DNA of 64,000 nt from JAISFI01 sp031553775. GTDB taxonomy: Bacteria; Bacteroidota; Bacteroidia; Bacteroidales; Azobacteroidaceae. Below are positions 8,629 through 17,800 of this stretch, one piece after another; the first letter of the stretch is position 1; the number at the start of each line of letters is the position of its first letter. The DNA lies in assembly GCA_031553775.1 (NCBI GenBank), contig JAVBLA010000047.1:1-64000 (forward strand), given 5' to 3'. The translations under genes and the position numbers were made by a program. The notes below the pieces were generated by a model. It was given only the letters and a program-made list of their open reading frames with translations, was not told where the DNA came from and made no database searches.

Positions 8629-9117
8629 TTAGTCTCTTTTTCCAAGACTTTTATCGAGCATATACATAGCAGCTTCGTTTTTCTCGATTTTCTTGAGGGC
8701 AGCCAGTATATCCCTTGGAGTTTCTTCTTCTTCTACCTGTTCGTCGACAAACCATTTCAGCATGCTGGCAGTCGGATAATCTTTCAATTCGTTGGCCATT
8801 TCCAGTAAATTGTAGATCATTTCGGATACTTTCTTTTCGTGCAGCAATGTGTCTTCAAAAGCATCTTTCGGAGAATTCCATTCCTGACGTACTTCTTCGA
8901 TGGGCATTAGTTTTACCTTACCATCTAAGGCCATGATGTGTTTCGCTATTTTGGAGGCATGTTCGAATTCTTCTTCAGCCTGGTGTGCGAACCATTTCTG
9001 CATACCGGAAAATCCTTTGTCGCCCATATCGTACGACATGGAAAGATATAAATAACCAGACCATAATTCTGCATTGACTTGTTTATTCAACGCTGCTTCC
9101 ATTTTTGCATGTAACAT
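8629..9117 (-). CDS. ftnA: Bacterial non-haem ferritin
   Basis: A cytoplasmic 24-subunit iron-storage protein that oxidises Fe(II) and stores it as mineral. The 162-residue length is typical. The ferroxidase residues line up with the E. coli FtnA numbering: Glu17, Glu50, His53, Glu94, Gln127 and Glu130 are all present, so full activity is expected. No haem-ligating Met of the bacterioferritin type is apparent. The start at 9117 (MLHAKMEAALNKQVNAELW) matches the family. A TATATTTG -7 box lies about 25 bases upstream. The gene seems to have its own promoter, while the downstream metal permease is separated by a hairpin repeat. Confidence 0.95.
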   Translation of the reverse strand: MLHAKMEAALNKQVNAELWSGYLYLSMSYDMGDKGFSGMQKWFAHQAEEEFEHASKIAKHIMALDGKVKLMPIEEVRQEWNSPKDAFEDTLLHEKKVSEMIYNLLEMANELKDYPTASMLKWFVDEQVEEEETPRDILAALKKIEKNEAAMYMLDKSLGKRD

Positions 9118-9142
9118 AATTTTATTCTTTTAATTGGTTTAA

Positions 9143-9150
9143 CAAATATA
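9143..9150 (-). promoter_or_regulatory. Probable ferritin promoter -7 box
   Basis: On the minus strand this reads TATATTTG, an exact Bacteroidota TAnnTTTG box 25 bases before the ferritin ATG. A TTG lies 16 bases further upstream (9167-9169), a little closer than the usual 19-21. Confidence 0.45.
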
Positions 9151-9212
9151 ACTTTTACACTTAAAACAAGCACCTCCTGAAAATGTTTATAAAAATTTGA
9201 ACGAAAGGAGGC

Positions 9213-12056
9213 TTAATTACAGGCACAGGTTACTAAGTTTCTGTCCCCGAATGCATTGTCGATCCGCCCTACATTGACCCAGAATTTATTATCTTTCAAC
9301 CACTCCAGCGGATAGGCAGCTTTGCTTCTGGAATAAGGATGACTCCAATCATCGGCCGTGATTTCGTATTCCGGATGCGGGGCATTGATCAGGACATTAT
9401 CAGTTTGATCTGCCGATCCGTTCATTACTTCTTCAATTTCCTGCCGGATGTTCAGCATGGTTTCCACGAAGCGGTCCAGTTCGTGCAGGCTTTCGCTTTC
9501 GGTCGGTTCTATCATGAGGGTACCGGCTACAGGGAACGACAGGGTGGGAGCATGGAATCCATAATCTACCAGTCGTTTAGCGATATCGGTTTCTGAGATG
9601 CCCGATTTTTCTTTCAAAGTACGGCATTCCAGGATCAGTTCGTGTCCTACCCGGCCTTTATTTCCGGTATATACAATGCCATAAGCTTCTTTTAAACAAG
9701 TTGCCAGATAGTTGGCGTTGATAATGGCCGCTGTGGTGGCCGCTTTCAATCCGTACGATCCCATCAGGCGAATATATCCGTAGGTGATGGGAAGGATGCC
9801 GGCGCTTCCGAAAGGAGAAGCAGAAACTACATTTCCGGAGCAATCCGTGTGATTTTCCGTGCAGGGAAGGAAAGGAATGAGATGAGCTGCCACGCAGATC
9901 GGCCCTTCTCCCGGCCCTCCGCCTCCATGAGGAATGGCAAATGTTTTATGCAGGTTGAGGTGACATACATCGGCCCCGATAAATCCGGGATTGGTGTAGC
10001 CTACCTGGGCATTCATATTAGCACCATCCATATACACCTGTCCCCCGTTTGCATGAATAATTTCACACATCTCACAGATGCCGGTTTCAAAAATTCCATG
10101 TGTAGACGGATAGGTAATCATAAAGGCAGCCAGATTTTCTTTGTATTCTGTCGACCTGGCTTTTAAGTCTTCCATGTCTGTGTTCCCATTTTCGTCGCAG
10201 CGGACATTGACCGGCTGGTAGCCGGCCCTGACTGCACTTGCAGGATTTGTTCCATGTGCGGATTCCGGGATCAGAACGATGTTCCGGTGTTCTTGTCCGA
10301 TAGATGCCTGATACGACCGGATCGTCATCAGCCCTGCATATTCTCCGGCAGCTCCCGAATTCGGCTGAAAACTTACTCCTGCAAAACCGGTAATGGTTTT
10401 CAGGTAATCACTCAGGTTTTCAATCAGTTCCATATAACCGTCCAGCTGTTCTGCAGGAGCATAAGGATGAATGTTGGCAAATTCCGGACGGCCAAGAGGA
10501 AGTAGTTCTGAAGCCGCATTCAGTTTCATGGTGCAGGAACCTAACGAGATCATTGAATGTGCCAGGGAGATATCTTTTCTGTCCAGGCGTTTGATATATC
10601 TCATTAATTCGGTTTCCGTATGGTAGGAATTGAATACCGGATGTGTCAGAAAAGGAGTTGTACGAATCAATTGTTGATCCAGATAGTTTTTCTTTTCAAC
10701 ATCTTTTTGTAAAAGGTATTCCTTTTGCATGGCAGAAGAAAAAATATACAGCAGGATGCCGATATCTTCCGGAAGTGTAGTTTCGTCTAAGCTGATACCG
10801 ATTTCTCCTGAATCGAAATAACGGAAATTGACTTTACACTCCAGGGCGGTTTCCTGTAAAAGTTCCATGGAGGCCTGTTCCGGGAGTCTGATTTTCAAAG
10901 TGTCGAAAAACTGTTTATTTTCCTGGGTATATCCCATGGCGGCCAGTTCTACTGCCAGGAATCCGGCATAAGAGTGGATACGGGTGGCTATCTCCGTTAA
11001 TCCTTCGGGCCCGTGGTATACGGCGTAGAATGCTGCCATACTGGCCAGAAGTGCCTGGGATGTACAGATGTTAGACGTCGCTTTTTCCCTTTTGATGTGT
11101 TGTTCGCGTGTCTGCAAAGCCATCCGTAAGGCCTGCTTACCGTATTTATCTTTAGAAATGCCGATGATTCGACCGGGAATAATCCGTTTGTAATCTTCTT
11201 TGGCAGCTAAATAACCGGCCGACGGTCCTCCGAAAAACATAGGAATTCCCATCCGTTGTGTGCTCCCGAAAGCGATATCTGCACCCCATTCCCCTGGAGG
11301 AACCAGCAGTGTTAAACTCAGGATGTCGGCGGCAACAGCTACCTGAATGCCTGTGGCCTGTGCTTTTTTGGTAAATTCGGTATAATTCTCCACGCTACCG
11401 TTGGCATTGGGATATTGGAGGATCGCTCCGAAATAGGTGTTACCATATTCAAAAGATTCGTAATTTCCTCTGACGGGTTTGATTCCCAAAGGTTCTACAA
11501 CCGTGCGGATCACATTCCAGGTAGATTCGAAAATGTGTTCATCGACGAATAATTCGTTGCATCCGTTTTTAATCTGTTCCCGGCTCCTGGCATTGAACAT
11601 CATGTTGGCGGCTTCGGCCGCAGCAGTAGCTTCGTCTAATAAAGAGCAGTTCGAGATAGGTAAAGCCGTCAGGTCGCTGATCATGGTCTGGAAATTCAGC
11701 AATGCTTCCAGTCTTCCCTGGGAAATTTCTGCCTGATACGGAGTATATGAAGTGTACCATACCGGGTTTTCAAATACGTTCCGGAAAATAGGAGCGGGGG
11801 TTACGGTATCGTACCAACCCAGTCCGATATAAGAGGAGAAAACTTCATTTTTAGATGCCAGTTCCGCGATATGTTCGGCGTATTCCCGTTCGGTCATCGG
11901 TTCGGGAAGCTCGATATCTTCTTTTAACCTGATTTCCAAAGGGATAGTTTCGTCAATGAGTTGCTTTACATCGGCAACTCCGATTTTTTTCAACATGACA
12001 TTTACGTCCTGCCAGTTGATGCCGATATGACGAATTGCAAATTTTTCTGTTTTCAT
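9213..12056 (-). CDS. gcvP: Glycine dehydrogenase (decarboxylating), P protein
   Basis: The P protein of the glycine cleavage system removes CO2 from glycine and passes the aminomethyl group to the lipoyl H protein. At 947 residues it is the single-chain form, with two aminotransferase-like halves. The PLP lysine is Lys704 in HLNLHKTFAIPHGGGGPG (Lys708 in E. coli). Other conserved blocks are SLGSCTMKLNA and QPNSGAAGEYAG. Genes for the T, H and L proteins are not in the window. It follows the MBL hydrolase gene by 35 bases and may be cotranscribed with it. No glycine riboswitch is seen in that short gap. Confidence 0.97.
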   Translation of the reverse strand: MKTEKFAIRHIGINWQDVNVMLKKIGVADVKQLIDETIPLEIRLKEDIELPEPMTEREYAEHIAELASKNEVFSSYIGLGWYDTVTPAPIFRNVFENPVWYTSYTPYQAEISQGRLEALLNFQTMISDLTALPISNCSLLDEATAAAEAANMMFNARSREQIKNGCNELFVDEHIFESTWNVIRTVVEPLGIKPVRGNYESFEYGNTYFGAILQYPNANGSVENYTEFTKKAQATGIQVAVAADILSLTLLVPPGEWGADIAFGSTQRMGIPMFFGGPSAGYLAAKEDYKRIIPGRIIGISKDKYGKQALRMALQTREQHIKREKATSNICTSQALLASMAAFYAVYHGPEGLTEIATRIHSYAGFLAVELAAMGYTQENKQFFDTLKIRLPEQASMELLQETALECKVNFRYFDSGEIGISLDETTLPEDIGILLYIFSSAMQKEYLLQKDVEKKNYLDQQLIRTTPFLTHPVFNSYHTETELMRYIKRLDRKDISLAHSMISLGSCTMKLNAASELLPLGRPEFANIHPYAPAEQLDGYMELIENLSDYLKTITGFAGVSFQPNSGAAGEYAGLMTIRSYQASIGQEHRNIVLIPESAHGTNPASAVRAGYQPVNVRCDENGNTDMEDLKARSTEYKENLAAFMITYPSTHGIFETGICEMCEIIHANGGQVYMDGANMNAQVGYTNPGFIGADVCHLNLHKTFAIPHGGGGPGEGPICVAAHLIPFLPCTENHTDCSGNVVSASPFGSAGILPITYGYIRLMGSYGLKAATTAAIINANYLATCLKEAYGIVYTGNKGRVGHELILECRTLKEKSGISETDIAKRLVDYGFHAPTLSFPVAGTLMIEPTESESLHELDRFVETMLNIRQEIEEVMNGSADQTDNVLINAPHPEYEITADDWSHPYSRSKAAYPLEWLKDNKFWVNVGRIDNAFGDRNLVTCACN

Positions 12057-12091
12057 ATACTTTGGCGCATTTATAATTGTTTTATATTCGT

Positions 12092-12733
12092 TTATCTCAA
12101 ATACATATTGTGTGTTTTTTCTTCTCCGATTGTGGTTGAAGGACCATGTCCCGGGTATACTATCGTATCATCCGGCAAAGTTAACAATTTGCTCCGGATC
12201 CCATTGATCAGTATATTGAAATCTCCTCCCCATAAATCTGTTCTTCCGATACTTCCTTTGAACAGGGCATCCCCGGTAAATACACAATGACTTTCTTTGG
12301 AGTAAAAGGCCAGGCTTCCGGGAGAGTGCCCGGGAACGGAGAAACATTGTAGCGTTTGATTGCCGAAAGTAACGGTATCTCCCTCTTTCAGGAGTGTTCC
12401 CAAAGGAACGGATGGACGCTCCAGGCTGATGCCGAAACGGGCTGCCTGTTGTAACAGGTCAGGGAGTTCTGTTTCTTCTCTGATATCACCTTCAGGGCTG
12501 AGTCCGAAAGCATTTGCCGCAAAGGCATTTCCAAATGCATGATCCAGGTGCAGATGGGTGTTTAATATATGCTTGACCGTTAACCGGTTGCTTTCAATGA
12601 ATGCTGCCAATTCTTTTTCTTCAGCCTGCCCCAGGCATCCGCAATCGATAATAACGGCTTCTCCGGTTTCATCATACACCAGATAGGTGTTGACTTCGAC
12701 AAAATTGAATATAAATATTTGTATTTTTATCAT
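12092..12733 (-). CDS. Metallo-beta-lactamase-fold hydrolase, glyoxalase II-like
   Basis: A 213-residue single-domain MBL hydrolase. The metal-binding motif is HLHLDH near residue 60, followed by GHSPGSLAFY (third His), GDALFKGSIGRTD (bridging Asp) and YPGHGPSTTIGEEK (last His). Short glyoxalase II-like enzymes of this kind (YcbL type) hydrolyse thioesters; the C-terminal glutathione-binding domain of true GloB is absent, so the substrate is uncertain. The start codon overlaps the end of rsmG by 4 bases, which indicates one transcript. Confidence 0.88.
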   Translation of the reverse strand: MIKIQIFIFNFVEVNTYLVYDETGEAVIIDCGCLGQAEEKELAAFIESNRLTVKHILNTHLHLDHAFGNAFAANAFGLSPEGDIREETELPDLLQQAARFGISLERPSVPLGTLLKEGDTVTFGNQTLQCFSVPGHSPGSLAFYSKESHCVFTGDALFKGSIGRTDLWGGDFNILINGIRSKLLTLPDDTIVYPGHGPSTTIGEEKTHNMYLR

Positions 12734-13353
12734 GACAAGGGTACATATACTACCTTTTTAGTAGAGAAATATTCTTCCTGAAAATAGTCACTCAGATTGT
12801 AGCTGACCGCCACTTTTCTGAAAGGGAGGATCTCGTGAGAAAGTTCTCCTCCTTTCAGGCATATCAATCCATTTGGTAGCGCATTTTTTTGTTCTTTGGA
12901 AATATTTTTGCGAACTATTTTTGCCAGATCGGATAAAGGCATCACTGCACGGCTGACGACAAAGTCGAATAATCCTTTTTCTTCTTCCCCCCGGCAGTGC
13001 CTGAATGAAATGTTATTCAAACCAATGGCCTCTGCAACTGCAGTACCTACTTTAATCTTTTTTCCGATACTGTCTATGAGATGAAATTTTACTTCCGGAA
13101 AGAGAATCGCCAGCGGAATCCCAGGGAATCCGCCACCAGTACCGACGTCCATCACGGAAGAGTTATCTTTGAAACGGATCACCTCGGCGATACCCAGGGA
13201 GTGCAGTACGTGGTGTTCGTACAGATTCTCGATGTCTTTTCTGGAAATGACATTGATCTTACTGTTCCAATCGAAGTATAAGTCGTACAGGCTTTCAAAC
13301 TGTTGGACCTGTTTACCGGTAATTTCCGGAAAATATTTTTGAAGTGCAAGCAT
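12730..13353 (-). CDS. rsmG: 16S rRNA (guanine(527)-N(7))-methyltransferase
   Basis: RsmG (GidB) methylates N7 of G527 in 16S rRNA using S-adenosylmethionine. The family hallmarks are clear: YDLYFDWNSKINVISRKD in the N-terminal helix region and the SAM-binding loop VMDVGTGGGFPGIPLAI near residue 65-80. The length of 207 residues is normal. The stop overlaps the next start by 4 bases, and the upstream DUF3298 gene ends 6 bases before the start, so the three genes form an operon. Loss-of-function changes in this gene can give low-level streptomycin resistance in other bacteria; nothing here looks damaged. Confidence 0.96.
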   Translation of the reverse strand: MLALQKYFPEITGKQVQQFESLYDLYFDWNSKINVISRKDIENLYEHHVLHSLGIAEVIRFKDNSSVMDVGTGGGFPGIPLAILFPEVKFHLIDSIGKKIKVGTAVAEAIGLNNISFRHCRGEEEKGLFDFVVSRAVMPLSDLAKIVRKNISKEQKNALPNGLICLKGGELSHEILPFRKVAVSYNLSDYFQEEYFSTKKVVYVPLS

Positions 13354-13359
13354 GATCGA

Positions 13360-14211
13360 TCAGAAGGCCAACGGGGCGATTGCACTTTTTTTATTGATGT
13401 AAATATTGATTTCATCGAATGGTAACAGGACTTCTGTCCGGCCCATGACATACGGTGCTATTTCGTATTCGTTGAATATATAGGTAATGCCCTTTTCATC
13501 GATCAGAAAATTGCCGTTGGGTGCCATTTCTTCTACATCGGAATAACCGATATTTTCCAGTTCCTGTGGGGTTGAGACGTTGTTTTGCTCAGCAATTTTC
13601 CGTATAATGATATCGGCAATTTTTTCCTGGCAGTCTTCACAGAAAATATCTTTTTCCGTCAGAAGTTTTCCGGTATTCATATCGATAACATATCCAGATA
13701 AAGCATGAGAACCGTGTGCACCTCCGGTGTAGTTTTCAAAGAAAATGGAAAAACTCAGTATCCCGTCTTTGTTAAAAACAATGGTGTTATGCGAAGTCTC
13801 GTAATAGGAAAATGAAGCACCTAATTCTTCGTCTTCAAAATCCTGTTCTCCATTTTCCGTATTGTGCTCCTGCTCGAATTGTTTGTAGCTGGCAAGATAC
13901 TGGTCCTTGTAAGCTACAATCGCTTCTTGTGGTGTTTTATTGGAAAAATTATCTCCGAAATATTTGCCTACAAAGATAGTTTGCAGCGATTTCAATATAT
14001 TCGGATTACTGTAATCGGCGGGATAAATGAAATTGATCTGCAAATTACAGGATGGTTTAGCGGTATCATTAAATAAATGATAAGTTTCCTGCAACCGGAT
14101 AGAATCAAAGGTGACGGCATTATCGGTTGTGCTCACATTTTTTTTACATCCAGTGCAACAGGTGAGTAATGTGAAAAGAATTGATAATAAAGATATTCCG
14201 AAAATTCTCAT
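13360..14211 (-). CDS. DUF3298/DUF4163 domain lipoprotein (RsiV-like)
   Basis: A 283-residue exported lipoprotein: the signal (MRIFGISLLSILFTLLTCCTGC) ends in a lipobox Cys. The middle has the DUF4163-type region and the C-terminus a DUF3298 region (GGAHGSHALSGYVIDMNTG, then EKGITYIFNEYEIAPYVMG). In Bacillus RsiV this fold binds lysozyme and controls a sigma factor; Bacteroidota homologs are free periplasmic or surface lipoproteins of unknown role. It is first in the operon with rsmG. A TATATTTG box lies 35 bases upstream of the start. Confidence 0.85.
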   Translation of the reverse strand: MRIFGISLLSILFTLLTCCTGCKKNVSTTDNAVTFDSIRLQETYHLFNDTAKPSCNLQINFIYPADYSNPNILKSLQTIFVGKYFGDNFSNKTPQEAIVAYKDQYLASYKQFEQEHNTENGEQDFEDEELGASFSYYETSHNTIVFNKDGILSFSIFFENYTGGAHGSHALSGYVIDMNTGKLLTEKDIFCEDCQEKIADIIIRKIAEQNNVSTPQELENIGYSDVEEMAPNGNFLIDEKGITYIFNEYEIAPYVMGRTEVLLPFDEINIYINKKSAIAPLAF

Positions 14212-14245
14212 ATGGTTTAATTTGTATGTTTAGCTTCTGAAGTCG

Positions 14246-14253
14246 CAAATATA
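14246..14253 (-). promoter_or_regulatory. Probable promoter -7 box for the DUF3298-rsmG operon
   Basis: On the minus strand the bases read TATATTTG, an exact TAnnTTTG box, 35 bases upstream of the lipoprotein ATG. No clear TTG is visible at the -33 position. Confidence 0.4.
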
Positions 14254-14462
14254 CGTTAAAATCTTTATTAATAAAACAGTTTGAGGAGTAAAAAGTTTTT
14301 CTTTTGTTTCATTGAAAGGGGCGGTTTTATTCTGTGATTTTCTCCTGTTCTTTTATTGCTCATATATAAAACAGTTTCCATTCGATTGTTAAATATGCAT
14401 TGCATCAATCTGTATAAAAAAACAAACTTCATTTTTGGTTATGAATAATTAAAAATAAATAT

Positions 14463-14470
14463 TATTTTTG
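14463..14470 (+). promoter_or_regulatory. Possible promoter -7 box for the DUF6263-like gene
   Basis: TATTTTTG matches TAnnTTTG and lies 28 bases before the ATG at 14499. A TTTG at 14434-14437 is 25 bases upstream, longer than the usual spacing, so the call is weak. The rest of the 287-base divergent gap is AT-rich with nothing else recognised. Confidence 0.35.
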
Positions 14471-14498
14471 CTGTTTGAATGTTAATTAATAAAAAATT

Positions 14499-15401
14499 AT
14501 GATGAAAAAAATCGGTTTTTTGCTTCTCAATGTGGCAATTATGTTTTTAGTGGCTTGTTCCTCAGGAAAAGCAGGAGAAACACTGGATCTGGGTTATAAG
14601 CTCGAACCAGGAAAAACTTATACCCAGAAAATGAAGATGGAAATGGTTGTCACACAATCGGCCGGACTACAATCTTCTGATATGAAAACCGTGATGTCTT
14701 ATGACTATTTTTTCGATGTGTTAGATACTACAGGAGGAATTTTTGCGATGAAAGTCCGTTTCGGTGATGTTGAAATGCGCATATCTTCTCCTATGTCCGG
14801 TGAAATTTTGTTCAGTTCCAAAGAAGGCGTTGAATCTACGAAAAATCCAGCAATGCCGATAGATATGTCCAAGATGTTTCAACAAATGAAATCAGGTACT
14901 TTTATGGTTTCTATGGACCGTCGCGGACAAATAAAAGATTTAGCCGGGGTTGATTCTATGATGACAAATGTTTTATCATCGATGAATCTTCCTGAAGAGT
15001 TAAGAGGACAAATGAAAGCAATGTTTGCTCAAAGTTTCAGTGATGAGAAGATGAAAGAACAGTTTCAGTCCATGGCTATTTACCCGGATCACCCTGTGGC
15101 AATAGGTGATAAATGGTATGCACTTGTTCATATGAATAGTTTTGCAGAAGTGAAAATGAATACCACTTATACATTGGATAAGGCTGATGATGTAACGGCA
15201 ACCATTGGTATGGAATCGCAACTCTCGATGAATATGAATAATATTCCTTTGACCGGTACTCAAACCGGTACATCAGTCGTTTATCTCAACTCGGGTTGGA
15301 TCAAAGAAGCTACGGCGAAACAGGAGATTTCAGGTGAAGTTCTACAGGGTGACGTGACTACTAAGTTGACGATGAGGAATACGTTAACTATTAGTGAATA
15401 A
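14499..15401 (+). CDS. Exported lipoprotein, DUF6263-like
   Basis: A 300-residue lipoprotein with signal MMKKIGFLLLNVAIMFLVACSS (lipobox LVAC). The mature part is beta-rich with several Met-rich turns (MPIDMSKMFQQMKSG, MGMESQLSMNMNN). The overall layout (LGYKLEPGKTYTQKMKMEM near the N-terminus, IGDKWYALVHMNSF in the middle, GWIKEATAKQEISGE near the C-terminus) resembles the DUF6263 family of Bacteroidota cell-envelope proteins, which have no known function. It stands alone, divergent from the DUF3298 operon and 112 bases before the TonB receptor. Confidence 0.7.
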   Translation: MMKKIGFLLLNVAIMFLVACSSGKAGETLDLGYKLEPGKTYTQKMKMEMVVTQSAGLQSSDMKTVMSYDYFFDVLDTTGGIFAMKVRFGDVEMRISSPMSGEILFSSKEGVESTKNPAMPIDMSKMFQQMKSGTFMVSMDRRGQIKDLAGVDSMMTNVLSSMNLPEELRGQMKAMFAQSFSDEKMKEQFQSMAIYPDHPVAIGDKWYALVHMNSFAEVKMNTTYTLDKADDVTATIGMESQLSMNMNNIPLTGTQTGTSVVYLNSGWIKEATAKQEISGEVLQGDVTTKLTMRNTLTISE

Positions 15402-15497
15402 TGATCGTTTTTTTAGATTTTTTTCTGAAAGATTATCGATGAAGAATTAAAAAGATGAGGGTACTTCAAAAACTTTAAATTTTTAGAAAGAAAACCG

Positions 15498-15505
15498 TAC
15501 CTTTG
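15498..15505 (+). promoter_or_regulatory. Promoter -7 box just before the TonB receptor
   Basis: TACCTTTG fits TAnnTTTG. It ends only 8 bases before the ATG at 15514, which would give a leader of just a few bases. No strong -33 element is seen. Confidence 0.45.
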
Positions 15506-15513
15506 CACCATCT

Positions 15514-17733
15514 ATGAATATTCTGAAACTGATAATATTCCTGTTGTTTTGTTCTTCGTCTGTGTTTGCTGCCGATGTAGTGAAGGGAATCGTGATTGAT
15601 GAAAACGATGATGCCGTGGTAGGAGCCAATGTCCGCTGGGCAGGAACCACTGTTGGAACAAGCACCGGTGAAAAAGGCTTGTTTCAATTACAAACCGTGG
15701 AATCTTCCAGGGAATTGGTGATTTCCTACATAGGTTACCTGAGTGATACGGTAGCGGTTCAAAGTACGGCTTTCCCGGTAAGGATACAATTAAAAAATGA
15801 AGTCGTATTGAATGAAGTCGTTGTAAGCCACCGCGGCATGAGTACAATCTCTTCCCGGATTTCAACGCTTCAAACACAGCAAATTACCTATGATGAGTTG
15901 TGCCGGGCTGCCTGTTGTAACCTGGCAGAGAGTTTTGAAACGAATCCTTCCGTGGATGTTTCTTATGCGGATGCGGCTACCGGGGCACGTCAGATACGAC
16001 TGCTCGGATTGGCGGGGACCTATGTGCAGATGCTGACGGAAAATTTCCCCAATTTCAGGGGCGTGGCTGCTCCTTACGGATTAGATTATGTGCCTGGTCC
16101 CTGGCTGGAAAGTATCTATGTCTCTAAAGGAACCTCTTCCGTTAAGAATGGTTATGAAGCTGTAGCCGGGCAGATCAATGCGGAGTTTAAAAAACCCCGG
16201 GCCAATGCCGATGTGATTTCTGTTAATGTTTTTGCCGCCGATAATGAACGTTTCGAAGTGAATGCTGACGGAACGGCTATTCTTACACCCCGTTTGGCAT
16301 CTACCCTGCTGGCTCATTTTTCTTCAGAGGAAAAAGAATTTGATATGAATGACGACGGTTTTCTGGATATGCCGTTGAAACGCCAGTTTAACCTGATGAA
16401 TCGCTGGGAATATAAGAAGGGAAAATACATTGCCCAGTTTGGAGCCCGTTTTTTGCGTGAAGACCGTACCGGTGGACAAACAAATCACGCCGTGGCTCCT
16501 CCTGATTCCCTTTACAGTATCCGTTTGGAGACTACCCGGGTGGAAGGCTTTTCGAAAAACGGATGGATTCTTCGACCGGAAAAGAATGAGAGCGTGGCAT
16601 TGATCCTGAGCGGATCGTATCACCAACAACAGTCGGCATACGGTTTCCGTCCGTATAATGTATATGAAACGAATCTCTACGGAACCTTGCTTTACGAAAG
16701 AGATTTCACTAAAATGCACCGGATCAGTACCGGATTAAGTATGAATTTCGACCGGTTCAATGAGAATTATATCCTGGATTTCGGGAAATCCTGGGATGCT
16801 CCCAGAACCTTTCAGAAAACAGAAGAAATAGTTACGGGTGCCTATGCGGAATATACCTTTAATAAGGATGACCGGTTTATAGTCCTGGCGGGATTGAGAG
16901 CCGATTATAGCGACAGATATGACTGGTTTGTTACTCCGCGTATTCATCTCAAATATAATTTTACGGATTGGATGCACCTGCGGGCATCGGCAGGAAAAGG
17001 ATTCCGCACTACACATGTTTTGCCGGAAAATAATTTTTATATGGCTACCGGTCGAAAAATCGATATTGCAAAAGATTTGGATATGGAAGAAGCCTGGAAC
17101 TATGGGGCCAACTTATCTTTCTATATCCCGCTTTTCGGAAAAGAACTAATGCTCAATGCAGAATATTATTATACGGATTTCCTGCATCAGGTAGTCTCCG
17201 ATGTCGATTCCAACCCGCATGAAGTTTCCTTTTATAATCTGACCAGAGACTCTTATTCTTCGAATTTCCAGGTCGAAGCCACCTATCCCTTTTTTAAAGG
17301 ATTTACAATAACGGCAGCCTACCGGAAGACAGAAGTAAAGACTACCTACAAAGGTGTGTTAAAGGAAAAGCCTTTTACCAATGACTATAAAGCTTTGGTA
17401 ACGGCTTCTTACTACACGCATTTGAGAAAATGGCAGTTTGACGCCACCTCGCAGTTCAATGGAGGAGGACGGATGCCAGCACCCGATCCTAATCATCCTT
17501 TATGGAATGATCGTTTTGACTCGTTCGTAATCCTGAATGCGCAAATCACCCGTTTTTTCCGAAACTGGTCGGTCTATATCGGAGGAGAAAACCTGACTGA
17601 TTTTGTACAGGAACACCCGATTATCTCTCCTGATAATCCTTATGGTACGGATTTTGATACATCGTTGGTGTGGGGACCATTGCATGGGAGGAAGTTGTAT
17701 ATGGGGGTGAGGTGGAATATTCCGAGAATGTGA
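15514..17733 (+). CDS. TonB-dependent outer-membrane receptor, probable metal uptake
   Basis: A 739-residue receptor. After the signal (MNILKLIIFLLFCSSSVFA) comes a carboxypeptidase-regulatory-like domain (residues about 20-105, VVKGIVIDENDDAVVGANV), then a plug with ESFETNPSVDVSYADAATG and a 22-strand-type barrel. The plug contains a CxxxCC group, Cys130, Cys134 and Cys135, directly before the NLAESFETNPSVDV motif. The next gene encodes a heavy-metal-associated domain protein with a CxxC pair, so copper or another soft metal is a reasonable substrate. That is inferred from the neighbour and the cysteines; no SusD partner is present, which argues against glycan import. Confidence 0.9.
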   Translation: MNILKLIIFLLFCSSSVFAADVVKGIVIDENDDAVVGANVRWAGTTVGTSTGEKGLFQLQTVESSRELVISYIGYLSDTVAVQSTAFPVRIQLKNEVVLNEVVVSHRGMSTISSRISTLQTQQITYDELCRAACCNLAESFETNPSVDVSYADAATGARQIRLLGLAGTYVQMLTENFPNFRGVAAPYGLDYVPGPWLESIYVSKGTSSVKNGYEAVAGQINAEFKKPRANADVISVNVFAADNERFEVNADGTAILTPRLASTLLAHFSSEEKEFDMNDDGFLDMPLKRQFNLMNRWEYKKGKYIAQFGARFLREDRTGGQTNHAVAPPDSLYSIRLETTRVEGFSKNGWILRPEKNESVALILSGSYHQQQSAYGFRPYNVYETNLYGTLLYERDFTKMHRISTGLSMNFDRFNENYILDFGKSWDAPRTFQKTEEIVTGAYAEYTFNKDDRFIVLAGLRADYSDRYDWFVTPRIHLKYNFTDWMHLRASAGKGFRTTHVLPENNFYMATGRKIDIAKDLDMEEAWNYGANLSFYIPLFGKELMLNAEYYYTDFLHQVVSDVDSNPHEVSFYNLTRDSYSSNFQVEATYPFFKGFTITAAYRKTEVKTTYKGVLKEKPFTNDYKALVTASYYTHLRKWQFDATSQFNGGGRMPAPDPNHPLWNDRFDSFVILNAQITRFFRNWSVYIGGENLTDFVQEHPIISPDNPYGTDFDTSLVWGPLHGRKLYMGVRWNIPRM

Positions 17734-17738
17734 ATGGT

Positions 17739-17800
17739 TAAGAGTTAAAAATTAAAATGCATCATGAAATTTTCAATTTTCAATTTTCAATTTTCAATTA
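17739..17800. repeat. Heptamer repeats between receptor and heavy-metal-domain gene
   Basis: A left part of GTTAAGAGTTAAAAATTAAAATG type is followed by four TTTTCAA units (about 17768-17799). The right tract runs past the ATG at 17764 and would encode the first 12 residues of the next protein if that start is used. Confidence 0.7.

Noticed and set aside
12057..12091. Glycine riboswitch before gcvP
   Set aside because: The gap to the upstream gene is 35 bases, far too short for the aptamer, and lacks its conserved bulges.
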